Positions 1-12,700 of a stretch of DNA of 49,924 nt are shown here, piece after piece; position 1 is the stretch's first letter, and every line of letters starts with the position of its first letter. The notes beneath the pieces are model-generated. The model saw only the letters and a program-made list of their open reading frames with translations. It was not told where the DNA came from and did no database searches. The DNA is from Saccoglossus kowalevskii. Its lineage: Eukaryota; Hemichordata; Enteropneusta; Harrimaniidae. Both the position numbers and the translations under genes were made by a program. The stretch is from positions 1,585,163-1,635,086 of the forward strand of contig NW_003119425.1 of assembly GCF_000003605.2 (NCBI RefSeq), read 5' to 3'.

Positions 1-1889
1 TTTCGTGAGTGTGTGAATCAGTTTTCTCAGCTGCCAGAAACAGATAGACCATTTAGCGGACCCGTACATATACATATTCCTTTGCCAGATATTGCAGTCC
101 AGTGTCCGCACCAACCATCAAAATAACAATTTAATGGGATATAAAGTCGCATCCGTGAACGTCCGGTGGCGAAGTGGCCTTGTTCTCCTATTGTGATCCT
201 AAAATTGTGGAAGTAAATCTCGGCCGGTGTACGTCCTTGGACTTTCCATTGAGGGACGTGGACGTGGACACTCACCCCGGTTAGAATTTGAACTTTGGGA
301 CCTGCCTATCAAGTTTCCTACCATTGAAGACAAATGAAGTACTGTAGTGTGTATTGTGTTTGTGGTAAACGATGTAGACGTTCTTCCCGGGGTTCTTCAC
401 GTCACTTTACCTTGGGATAAATTACACGCCAGTGCATTTCCACAGTGTACGTTTCTGCGATTGTTGACACCTTAATTAAAGGCGCTACTAATTCAGAAAA
501 TGAGTCAATTTCACGAGGATGGCATATAGATATGTCTAAATGTGTGGTCGTCCGCCGCGCCCTGTTCGATATGGGACTCATAGCGACGTATACAACGCGT
601 GTAAAATACATTGTTTATTTGTTTACAAGAAATTCGAACACGCGATGCGCGACGGCCACCGCCCCTTAAAGAGCATCAACCTTCAATTCAAATCATTTTG
701 ACCGCAAAATAATGCACATTGCAGACTAGAAAGCAATACGCAACACAATGATGGATATTTGTATGTATTGACCTCAGTCCTGCCCTATATAGAATGGAAT
801 TCTCACTTTGTGTGAAGAAAACCTCTCAATGACCCTATAAGCATCATAATGGCGTTGTACTTTATGCAGTTCACAAGACAATTTATCCAAAACAATTCTG
901 AAATCGAATTCAGAAGAATGGCCAAAAGCACAGCGCCAAAAATAAAGAAAAGTGTCTTGAATGATTACAACAATGAAATTCATGTTGGAGATTGTACAAC
1001 ATGATCGTGCAGGCTTGCAGTACACCAAATATTTCGGGATTTATGGAAAAAAAACAAGTGATATAACCATTTCCATGGTAATCACAATAATCATTGGGTG
1101 GTGTTCTGTGTATTCAGATAATAGAAAGTGGAGATGCAACATTAAAATGGAGTAGTGGAGTTTATTTTTATCTGTCACCAAAACTGTGCATGGAAATATG
1201 CTAAAAGGATAACTTTTATTTTATACCATATTTTCTCTATTAGTAGCACATGTGCTTTTGTAAATGACAGCAATGTCTATGGCCAAAAATAAGTAATATT
1301 TGAATGATCCAGTAATCAATTAATGGTACATATGTGCTTCTATTGGAGATGTGCTTCTAATAGAACTATTACAGTATGTGCACAAGTCTAGGAGGTTTCG
1401 AATTTCCGGTATCAATTCACATCATTATCAGTTTTTTTTTTCTGCTATCAGTAAATATGCAAGGGCTAGAGACTAGATTAGTTCTACTAGAACTACCTCT
1501 CTTGTCCTCGCCAGATAGTTATGTACATCTCTATTTTCGTTTTTGTACTTTGTGTAATGCATTTTATCTGGTGAAATAAAATTGTATTGTATATAAATAT
1601 AACTGAAGGCATGACATTTTCCTCAAACTAATGACGTCTTGGTATTTTTTGGTTGCTTCAATTTATTCAGACAAACAAAAGTCATCTTTCATAAGCAAAT
1701 GGACGATACCAAAACTTTACATCATCCAGATTTATGTCTCACTTAGGGTATAATGTCAAGGGGTCTTATTCAGAGCGAGTTAAAACCAGATTCTGGAAGC
1801 TCTACCAAGGTTTGTTACTGTATAAATAAGGATACAGTGGTGGTAAAGTTTGGGGGGCTGGGGTTGGTATATCAATCCTTAAGGTAACT
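1..1889. other. Intergenic, left edge
   Basis: Apart from the family 2 MITE at 547-654 I see no gene. The minus-strand frame at 27-275 (82 codons) resembles nothing I know. Confidence 0.5.
547..654 (+). mobile_element. GC-ended MITE-like element, family 2, copy 1
   Basis: About 108 bp: GTCGTCCGCCGCGCCCTGTT at the left, TTCGAACACGCGATGCGCGA at the right, forming imperfect terminal inverted repeats (GCGC..TGTTCG). The core GATATGGGACTCATAGCGAC is shared with the inverted copy at 46189-46292. No gene is seen in it. Confidence 0.75.
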
Positions 1890-2336
1890 GGTTACAACAA
1901 TTCTACATTCCAATGTCCCAGTGTGTGCGTGTACCGGGTGGTCACACGTCACAATTTTAACTTTGCCAGACAGTTCTGAAGTGGTTGCAATCAAGTTAAG
2001 TACTTGAGTTGTATTTGCAACTATTTCTTCAATTACTACCGGTAACAATGTATTGGCACATCTTTTTCATGAAATTATTTTTCTTGATCATGAAAAATCA
2101 ATTTGTAGCTAGTGCTGGTTACAACAATTCTACATTCCAATGTCCCAGTGTGTGCGTGTGTACCGGGCAGTCGCACATCACAATTTTAACTTTGCCAGAC
2201 AGTTCTGAAGCTGTTGCAATCAAGTTAAGTACTCAAGTTCTATTTCCAACTATTTCTTCAATTACTAACAATGTATTGGCACCTCTAGTTTCATGAAATT
2301 ATTTTTCTCGATCATGAAAATTCAATTTGCAGCTAG
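1890..2336. repeat. Tandem duplication with a 228-bp period
   Basis: GGTTACAACAATTCTACATT starts at 1890 and again at 2118. The two copies stay similar through the GAAATTATTTTTCT... CATGAAAA segment and GTAGCTAGT / GCAGCTAGT at the ends. Intergenic, downstream of the myosin gene. Confidence 0.9.
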
Positions 2337-2727
2337 TCATAAATGGAAACAAGCCAATCTTATCTCGCTTGTAATACAGTGTAACCGTGTGAAGTATGCG
2401 GCTGTCGAATCAATGAACCGCAGTCATGTTAGGCAAACGAGAAAGATGAAAACATCCGGTATTGGAGTGGGGAGGGTCGAGTACGGGAAAAGAGGGCAGA
2501 CAAACAAACATACAAACTACTCTATGCTTCACAACGTGGGTATTTCAGAAAGCACTTGTAATTTTGATGAAACTTTATTATAGAAATAGTTTCTTAAATA
2601 GGGATCAACCAATTTTTAAAAGTAGAATGTCAATAAAGATCTGTCTGCTGTTTAACCCACTTTGTGCAGCCATACATTCAGGAAAACACATATACATAGT
2701 TTTGATTTTCTTTTTCTCAACTGACAG

Positions 2728-3598
2728 TTTATTAGCACTTGGTAAAAAAAAATACATTAGTTACTGACTGGCTGGTTGGTGGTTTTGGCGATGTCTTCCC
2801 ACAGAAAATAAAACATCTACACTTTAAAAGATTTTCTAAAAAAATTCTTTAACTATATATCACACTTTAGTTAAAAATAAAAAAAGTTTTAGACTAAAAA
2901 AGAAAGATAGAGAGAGATGAAATAGGCATAGAATTGTAAAAGCTTCTAAAGCAAGCCAAATGGGGGAAAGTTATTACGGGTCTACAATGCAGTATAATAA
3001 TAAATAACCTGGAGTCTGGGTTTTTTCTTCTTTCGTCGTTTACTCTACAAAACAAGTAGCAAAAATACAAATGCAATTACGGCCGAGTTAAGTTTAATCT
3101 GAACTTAAATTTTCATTTTTTTTGTCTTTCTTTTAATTTTTGGGTTATTTTTACATAAGTTAGAAAACTAAAACAAAAATGGGTAGCCAGATCGCGGGTA
3201 ACCTAACTGGCCTGCCTCCGCCTATATCAATCATTTGTAGACATGAACAAAATTAAATGATTACGATGCCAGGCAACCAGCATACACTCATTATCAGCAC
3301 TAAAACCCCTTCCAGTAGAAAAATGGTTTAGGGGGGAAATAATAATCTATATTGTGGCAGATTTAAACTTAACCCATGGCATAACAAAAAAAAGTTCTTT
3401 TAGCCCTACTGACCTTTCAAATTCTGTAATAATAACCTTCTCCTTTTAAGTCATGTATTATTAATATATCATTATAAAAAAATCCCCCCAATTCAATGAC
3501 AGGTTATTGGCGCTATTGTAAGGTTCCCTAGGCAACTGATATTTTGAACATTGCATCATAGTTTCTTTTCTTGTAGTTTTTGAGTCTTGGTTGGTAGT
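2728..3598 (-). other. Probable 3' UTR of the myosin gene
   Basis: AT-rich, without a credible coding frame, directly after the exon 40 stop. AATAAA signals on the minus strand at 2728-2733 and 2574-2579 could mark its end. Extent is inferred. Confidence 0.4.
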
Positions 3599-3700
3599 TT
3601 ATTCCTCTTCTTCTCCCCCATTGGCTGACGCTGTACTACTGCGGTCGCTATTGCGCGATGAATAATTTCTCATGGGTGAATAGCCTGCATAGCCGCCGCC
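3599..3700 (-). CDS. Mhc: Alternative terminal exon 40 (tail C)
   Basis: A good acceptor (ATTATTTTATTGACAG) is followed by a phase-0 frame [20 protein letters not shown] then [13 protein letters not shown] and stop TAA (3599-3601). 33 residues, rich in Ser, Gly, Tyr and Arg with an acidic end; GC content is higher than in the surrounding DNA. It can join exon 37 directly. It could also serve as 3' UTR if exon 38 is included. Function of the tail is unknown; non-helical tailpieces of myosins affect filament packing and can be phosphorylated. Confidence 0.65.
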   Translation of the reverse strand, partial: GGGYAGYSPMRNYSSRNSDRSSTASANGGEEEE

Positions 3701-6700
3701 CTGTCAATAAAATAATTATATGCATTAGATGAATTATATATTTTGATAGCAAGTTATTATTTTTGTTGTTGGTAGTATCTATTTATGTACATGCAGCAAG
3801 TGAATCAACTGCAATGGTATGCTTAGTCATGGTAAATTGGTCGCCATGGATACAAGGGTTTAGTAACTGTAAATCACATTGGTGTCACAGCAATACCAAT
3901 GAAAATGGTTTAGTGACTGGTCAAATACCAATTAGCATTCAAAGTTTTAAATATCATTCTTCAAAGTTGATATTTACCAATTTTGGTTAGCTGAAGAATT
4001 CCTACAAAACCAAAATTGATAATGTCAAGTATTTTGCGATCTTGAATCCTTTGGATTTTCAAAGTCTGTTATTTTTTATTTCAGTATTTAACAAGTTGAT
4101 CACAACTCCCTCATCAGATTTTGCAATGAAAATCTTAAACTTCATTTTAAATTTAATAGCATTTTGTATAGCAATTAGCATTGTATAGAATTATAATTTA
4201 GTTAGGCTTGCTTTCATATGAAAAGCCAGTGCAGGAAAAATTTTGAGCGAAAATGGATAATCTTAAACCTCATAGTGGCAGAATTGAAGCTTGATTATTT
4301 TCAAAAGCTGGTATTAATTTCTAATGTATGCAGATACGGCAGAAAGATTGCCTTAGTAAGATGACAACAACAAAACACAGATTGCACAAAACATGCTTCA
4401 CACATTGAGTACACTGAGATATTAAAAGGAAAAGATGAGAAATGTGACATTTCATGCTGAGTGGCACACTTCTACCTACATCATGCCTAGGTTGTCATGA
4501 CAACTATCGACTTTATTTACCATATAAACTAAAAAGTATGCTGGGGAGTTTATCCGGATTCTTCAGTCATAGTTCTGGTTGTCTTTTTGATAGTGATGGT
4601 TCCACTAGACCCACCAGTAGAGAATGACTTCACAGACAGAAAGGGAGACAGAAAGAAAAGAAGAAAAGACAGACAGAGCAAGCCCAGGTCAGAAGACATA
4701 CTTACTAGAGTGCAAGTGTATATACAAAAATAAACAGAGGGAAATTTGGGGAGTTTAACATCAATCACAAACTTGGTAGAACGTGCTCTACATATAGCTT
4801 GCATTTTAACTTACTTAGATGTCATTTTCTCCCCCGTGACCGACCTTCCTCATGTCTATGATTGAGCAGATTTGACATTCTGCGCAGACGATATATACAA
4901 ATCCAGGAACAAATCAAGAGTTAAAAAGGGTAGATGAAAATATGGAGAGCATGTGGGGAAAAAAAAGTTTGAAGAAACAGAGAAATGTAGTCAGATATAG
5001 TAAGATTCAAGTGAAAATAAGAAAAAAAAGACTTTTTTTTTTCTGAGTTGCCAATGATTTCATCATTTTTTTTTACATATTTTGATCACTTGCCAAATGA
5101 AAGTTATTACAAAAAGTTATCTGATTAAAGAACTATAGCAGCATAGTTCTGAAATATTGAGACCCCTCAAGGTGGTGATAAAAATCATGGGCAACTAAGA
5201 ATTAATGCAGATATTAGACTCCTTAATTATACTTACATTATGAGTACTTGTTGTACCTGTTCTGAAACTGTAAGCATGCAAAGTGAATACATTTACTGTC
5301 AGTGATACATTTAACAATGCTACATACTTCATGAATAAATTATGTATCGCGCCTGAATGAGAAATCAGTCAGAAACAAATCAATAGACACCCTTATTTTA
5401 GGTTTTATTTTAGATAATTAAACAATATATTTTTGTTCACATCCACACAAGTAGAAGTGCTCCCGTTTGGACTGTAATTTGCAATTTGTAACTGATGAGA
5501 CTCATGAACTATGTAGCATGTCTGTGATTATGCTATGCTACCGTTATTAGTCTATACTGTGCAGATATAATGAACACTCACAGAAGTGCTTGTGCGACTT
5601 CCTGATACTTGACTGCGGTTCCTGGCACGGAGCTTGTTTAATGACGACTCGGCCATATCGGCACGTTCTTCTGCTTCCTCCAGTTCATGCTGCACTTTGC
5701 GGTATTTTCCAAGATTGATGTTGGCTTGTTCCTCCTGCAACATAACAGTATGGTCAGTTTTTGCAACATAATGTATTGTAAATAGTCAAAATTTTGTAAA
5801 TATAACTTTAGAGGGCAATAATTGGTACTTACAGCCTCTTCAATTTGGCGTTTATGTACTTTGATCTTGATCATCAATTTTTCGATTGTTTCTTTTTGTT
5901 GTTCAATATTCTTATGGTCTTCTTCCATTGCGAACTGGATTTCTCTAACACGACGCTCGTTCTTGCGCATATTCTTTTCAGCATCGGCACGGCGACGTTG
6001 TTCTTCATCTAATTGTTTCTCTACCTCATGGAGCTGTGACCAATAAAATCAAAAGTGTTAAATGCATTCCTATTTGTGTACGAATACTGAATTAGCAGAC
6101 TATTTCAATTTCACTGTTAACACAGGGGTGATAGCTACTCACCCTCATTTCCATCTTGGCAACCATTTTCTTGCCTCCCTTCAGAGCCATGACTTCGGCT
6201 TCTTCCAATCTCATCTGCAAGTCTTTGACTTGAGATTCTAATTGTTTGCGGATTTTGTCAATGTGCATGGCATGATCTTGTTCATTGCGAAGTTCTTCAG
6301 CCAGGCGGCTACACTGTAAAAAACAAAATTATGCAACATTTAACCCCCACTTCTAAACATAAACCATGCTTTGTACGAAAAACAAAAATCAGCGAAAACA
6401 AGACGTCTTCCTTATAGGAATACTCACGTCAGTGATAGCTCTCTTTGCTTTTTCTTCCTGGTTTCTAGCTTCAGAGAAAGCTTCATCCAACTCAGTTTGC
6501 AGGGCTTGTACTTCAGCTTCCACCTTTCTTTTAACTGAGTTCAGGGAGTTATTTTGAGCGGTGAGTTCATTAACGCGGTCAGAAGCATCGCCAAGTTCAG
6601 CTTCAGCAGCACGACGTAATCTGTCAGCCTGGATAGGAATAACGACAGAAAAAGAACACAATTTAAAGAAATTCAACAGGAAAAATTTCCAAAAGGCATG

Positions 6701-9700
6701 AAAATTTTATTGAAGAGAAAATTCTACCTGTTCCAAAGCATTTCTGCAGTCTTCACATTCGTTCTGCAACATAGCGTTGCGTCTTTCAGCAATTTGAATT
6801 TGATCTCGCTGTTCATCGCGAACACGCTGTTCATCCTCAACCTGCATGAGTAATTCCTGCAAAAGAAGTAACAAAGAACACTTAAGACATTCCTCAAAGT
6901 AAAGAGAATCAAGAAAACCTAAAAAAAATATTTCTACAGATAATTGACGACAAACTAGTGACTAAATATGTAATTATTAAAATTAGTTACAAGCAGTGAT
7001 ACTAACATCCTACCTCAGATAACACATCCACTAGGCATAGGGAAAAAGAACATGGGTTAGTGAAAGACGTATTCTACCACTTATTATAACTACTATGTAC
7101 TAGTTAGAAAAGACTTTTTGTGGCGAGAACTAACTAGACTGGCCTGCCAACAGAATCCTGCAACCAACTTTTGTCATATTTTGATATTTTCCCAAAGTTT
7201 TGATCAACCTTCAGTCCATGGGAATTTAAATTTATTTAGTTCAAAATTATCAAAACATTTATAGAAAAATACATAAAAATACGCAAATACCTTGATCTGT
7301 ATTTGCATTTTCTTCACATTCTTTTGAGCTTCAGCGTGGTTCTTACTGGCATGGTCCAAGGCAATCTCTAGCTCATTGATGTCAGTTTCAAGTTTCTTCT
7401 TAAGGCGCAGCTGATCATTCTTAGACTTGGTCTCAGCTTCGAGACTAGCCTGCATAGATTCCATGGCACGTTGGTGGTTCTTGCTATTTTTGACAAATAC
7501 ACAGAGCATGAATGGTTAGATAATCCATCATTATTAGAAATTTTTCCAAACATGCCATGCATAGTCTATAATAAAAATTCTATCAGCATGCATTATCAAT
7601 ATGGAACATCGGAAGTTTGAATATTCTATAATGGATAATAAATATATATTAATCTACTTGACATTCTAACTATGGAAATACATTGCAATAATCTGTATTA
7701 GAGTCTGTCTAGTACAGATGGTAACATCAGGAGAATAGGGAACACAACAGAATGAGAGTCGCTAGATGATTCTTTCTACTCAGGATAAATTCTTAAACTC
7801 TCAAACTCGCTAACAGATCGAAAAGAGTCATGCCAGTCTTTGGACTTCTGTGTCTGCATGCATCACAGAAAAGATGAAACCAAGTAGAAAGAAAGAAATG
7901 TGCAGTTAATGATTAACTAGAAATACTACTATTTAAGAAATGAGAACACACACAGAAGAAAACAAGCATGCAAAGTATAAACTGAATAGGAAAATAAATA
8001 ACAAAAAATAAATATGAGAAGGATGGTGAAGTAAAGACAGTGATGGCAGATGTCTCAAATCTTATCAATGCTTATAAAGAAGTTTTGAATGTGCAAGTAA
8101 AGAATGAAAGAAAGTTGATTCAGGAAGAAAGATGTCTCAGCCTCAGAGCCCTGCCAGGACTGTTTTACTCATATTAGCGTGGGTATGGAGATTTTCAAGA
8201 ACTTAAGACTAAGTAGAAAGCCCACCGAGTGGCCTCAAATTCTTCTTCCTTATCAGCAACACGGCGTTCAATTTCTTGGCGGACTTGGGTGAGTTCAAGT
8301 TGGATGCGAAGAACTTTGCTCTCTTCTTGTTCTAGTTGGCCCTCAGCTTCCTCCAAGGCAGCTGTGAGTTCTTCTTTCTCCATTTCCAACTTCCTACGGG
8401 CTTTCTCGAGTTCATGGACGTTCTTGCCACCTTCACCAAGCTGGTCAGTTAAGTCTCCAATCTCCTCTGAAGATATACAAAGAAATTATTGGGTGATTAA
8501 AATAAATTCTCATATCAGAAAAAAATTAACAACTATTAATGAGATTGGGAGTGTTGAAAAACGGTTCGCCAACCCCCACCTTGCAAGTTCTTGTTCTCTC
8601 TCCTCAAAATCTCGATACTCTCAAGGGTTTCTTCATAAGTTCCCTTCAGTCTGTACACTTCAGTGGAATATGAGCGTGCTTCTTTTTGTGCACTATCCAA
8701 TTCAACACTCAGCTCATCGCATTTAATCTTCCACTCAGAAATCTGTTTGTCAAAGGTACGTTGTTTCTTTTCCATGGCCATAGCAGCATTGTTTGCCTAA
8801 ATAGAACCGCAAAAAAAAAATTGTTTAATATATTGATAACATTTGCTGTGCGATGAAAATTTAAATTAAACTTTTCCCCGTAGCTTACCCGTTCAACTTC
8901 AATGCTCATGTCTTCAATTTCACCTTGTAGACGATGTTTGTTCTTCTCCATACTGCTGCATTTGGACAGGGCGTTTTCAAGAGCTTCCTCGACCTCTTGA
9001 AGACGGAGCTGTAGCTTTTTCCTGCAATTAAAAACAAAAAGAAGTTGCATGAAAAACAAAATCCCTGAATACGATACCATTAATCAAAAGCAAATTGTCA
9101 GTATAATAGACTAGTTCGAGTTTTTTTTGAAAGGTAAATACAAAACTGTCCCATACTTAGACTCCTCAAGTTCCTCAGCACGTTGAACTGCTTCACCATC
9201 GAATTTGGCTCTCATGGCTTGCAATTCACTATTCATTTTAGCCATATGACGCTGCAATTCACTCTTGCCCTCGGCTTCCTCTTCCAACTGTTCACGAAGA
9301 TTATCGATATCATTTTGAGCTTGATGAAGCTGAGAATGAAGACTAGATTTGGCTCTCGATTCATCTTCTAAACTGCGCTTGGCCTCTTCCAACTGGGCAT
9401 TCAACAGTGTTTTCTGTTTGCTCAGTTGACTGACGAGGCTTTCACTTTCTTCGAGTTGGCGGGTTAGGTCATTATTTTCCTGTCCGAGACGGCCTTTCTG
9501 GCCATTCAATTCATTGATGACACGCACGTGTTCGTCGATTCTCATGTTGGCGTCAGACAACTGTCCGTTGAGTTGATGGTTGACTTTTTCAGCTTGACCC
9601 TAAAATAAAAGCAATGAAATCGCAATATTAATTTTACAAAATAAATACATGAAACACGACAGTCAAAACAAAATTCAACGAAATGTTGTAACTCCGTACC

Positions 9701-12700
9701 TTGGCTTTCTGCAGCATTTCAATGTTCACAGATAAGTCATCGACTTCAGATTTCAAAAGGTTCTTTTCCTTATCAATCCTTGAAAAGAAAAAAAAATAGC
9801 ATCATTGAATGACCATCCAAGAATCTGTACTAACGAATACAGGCCAGTACACATCTATTTGTACATGACAGGGCAGGGGGATAATACTTACTTGCTCTTG
9901 ACTCTCTGGAGGGCATCCATTTGTTCACTGAGTTCGGACACACTGTCTTGGTGTCTCTTGCGGAGTTGACTGGCTGTTGCTTCATGTTGGAGATGTGTGT
10001 CTTCTAGCTCACGTTTGATTTTAGCCAATTCAGTTTCACGCTTCTTGTTCAGCTCAATCTGAGCGGCAGTAGCACCACCCTGTTCCTCAAGACGGTCGCC
10101 TAGGTCCTCTAGCTCACGTGACAAATCTGACCGCTGCTTTTCGACCTGTTGAAAAGCAAATGTATTGATATTAAGAGTAGACCAATTTTAACAAGAAATG
10201 AATAAATCATTCACATTGGAATGGTGTCAAGAAAACAATCTGAATAGCATTAGACATATGTAGACTAACACCTGAACATAAGCAATCAGGCGTGATAAGG
10301 ATTGGCTCATTTATTGACATTAAAGTAACAGATTCTCAATAAAAAAAAAAATAGCCAGAGAACCAAAATATATATTTGAGAGAGCTACCAAATTCAATTT
10401 ATAATGCCACCTGGACCAGTAACAGATTAATTAATATCAAATTAATCTTCATTAAACTCAAACATCAACACATCAGGAGTGGCCATTTAGTAAGATTTAT
10501 CTGAGGACACTAAGGTTTAATAATTCAGTGTAAAGAATACAATAAATAAGTTTTATTTTTTTTATGTTTAAAAAACTTGACACCAGCTGCTATATATATT
10601 TAATGGGATGTTAGGATTTGGACACCAGACACATTCCAAACCTTGTATGGCAAGGAATTTTAGAGTTTTGCAAAACATTCGCAGAAGGTAAACGAATAGA
10701 GAGTGAGAAAACAACCAACTCCCCTAAGGCTCTTTAGTTTGGGATTAGAATCTATCAAAGTAAATAAAATTGGAGGAAGGGGGGGGGGGGTAAATTTAGA
10801 TTGAAATGTTGAATTCAAGTTGAAGCAGCTCAATAACAGGAGGATAAATAAATAGGAGTGTTATAGAGCCTGAACCGGCAAGGGGTATAATTACTTCACC
10901 TCTGGGTCAGTTCCACCTTATCACATGTCTAAATAACACCATGAGGATTTAATTATAAAGTCTAAATATAGATTAGAGATGTTATATACCTTATATTAAA
11001 GGTTTCCAGCAGTACACACAAAGAAGATTAGACAAGTCCTGTTTTTCAAGATTGTTTAAGTCAGAGTCAGCTTAGGTATGTAAATCAACTTATTTATTGG
11101 CTAATGAACAGATATATCCTGCCACAGCTTGGAAGTGTTTATTTAAATTCATGTCGCTTTCTCAGTTAAAAATACATTAGGTAAATATTTTAAGGCATTT
11201 GAAGCTAACCACATATTGGCACATACTAAACACTGTTGGGGTCATGACCTCTATAGGAACTCAGTCTGGGCCTTCCCTAATCAGGTATGTCTTCCCTATT
11301 GTGCTGGCCATTTCATACAGAACAGTTCAAAGGTATGCTACACTGCTTGTAAAGAAGGCAACTTGCTTTCAGTGTACTAAGTGTTTTTGTCCTTCCTATT
11401 ATGAGCAGCATGCATGGTGGAATTGTTGGGATGTCAACAAATGCGGACACCCAGTGGTTTCCTTTATTCAACTCTTGTTATTTCAAGACCATTTTAATAA
11501 CAGTTTAGACAACAGCTGCTTTTCAATACACATCTCATTTACACTAAGAATTTGTCCACTTTAAATCCTAACGCTTCAAATCCTACCACTTGGTAGAGTA
11601 AACTGATCCTAATTTTTGCAGACATTTAATTCAAATCCCAGTAAACATGGAAGAAATGTCAACAATGTTGTCAATTTCCCTCTAAGTACATTTGACCTCA
11701 CTCCAAAAAAAAAAATGTCTCAAACTATTTTGCTGACATTTTCTATACAGCTATATTTAGATTTGAATTTATCCACTTCTACTTAAAAGGGGTGTCCTTC
11801 AGACTGAACTGAATAGTTTACACAGGGTATTTAAACCATGCACTAAATCCCTCAGTTAAAAGTCTCCTCACACTTTGGCCTGCATACTTTTGAGATTCCC
11901 GATTGTTTAGCTTGAGGGTTTTCGCAGTCTATTTTACAGATAAATACATTTAAGATTTACAAGACAAGCCTGTGGCCTCAATGACCTTTGCTGACAGTGG
12001 AACATGTTCATGGGTTTTTTATGTGGGATCCCTAATTAGTTAAACTGCTGATGAAAGTAATTATATCCCCAAGAATTCACTGCATGTTTTCCAGTTTAGT
12101 CATAACATGTAGAGGCCACTGATTCATCCATAAAAGGAGGGGAATTCCTTTGTTTTATAATCTCACAATAAAGTTTTCAAGTAAACTTATCTTACCTTAG
12201 CACGAGCTTGTCTTTCTGCTTCAAGTTCTTCCTCTAGCTCTTCAATACGGGCCTATAATATTAAATAAATTGTTTGTGATTTTTGTGCACGGAAGCGCAC
12301 ACACAGCTTGCAAAACAAGATCAGGAGATAAACAATATACACAACGCTAAGTCAGGCACAAATCACGTTTTTCCATAGAGACACAGTCAGTGCTCCCAAG
12401 ATGCAGCCAAAAGGACAAGAGTTATAATTGTAACGACAGAAATAACATTTGACACGCAGACAATTGAACCAGATCTGCTCCAGCGGCACCGAACAGTCCA
12501 ATGAATGAAAAGACTCACTTCATGTAACATAGAATATTATCTATCGGCAAATGGAAACAAGGCATAGCAAAGTCCATCTAGCCTCCGAGATCAATCAACT
12601 CACTATACTAAAGCAAACTGCTTTTATCTTTGCCATAAACAAAGCTCAAACATTTCTACAAAAGGCTCCTTAAACAATCTATAGTAACACATAAACTGGC

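Noticed and set aside
8229-8726. 165-codon plus-strand frame
   Set aside because: It is the antisense of rod exons 30-31; Glu/Lys-rich heptads read backwards as Ser/Phe/Leu-rich sequence.
11199-11564. 121-codon plus-strand frame in intron 25
   Set aside because: Cys- and Phe-rich translation of AT-rich intron, no domain and opposite to the gene.
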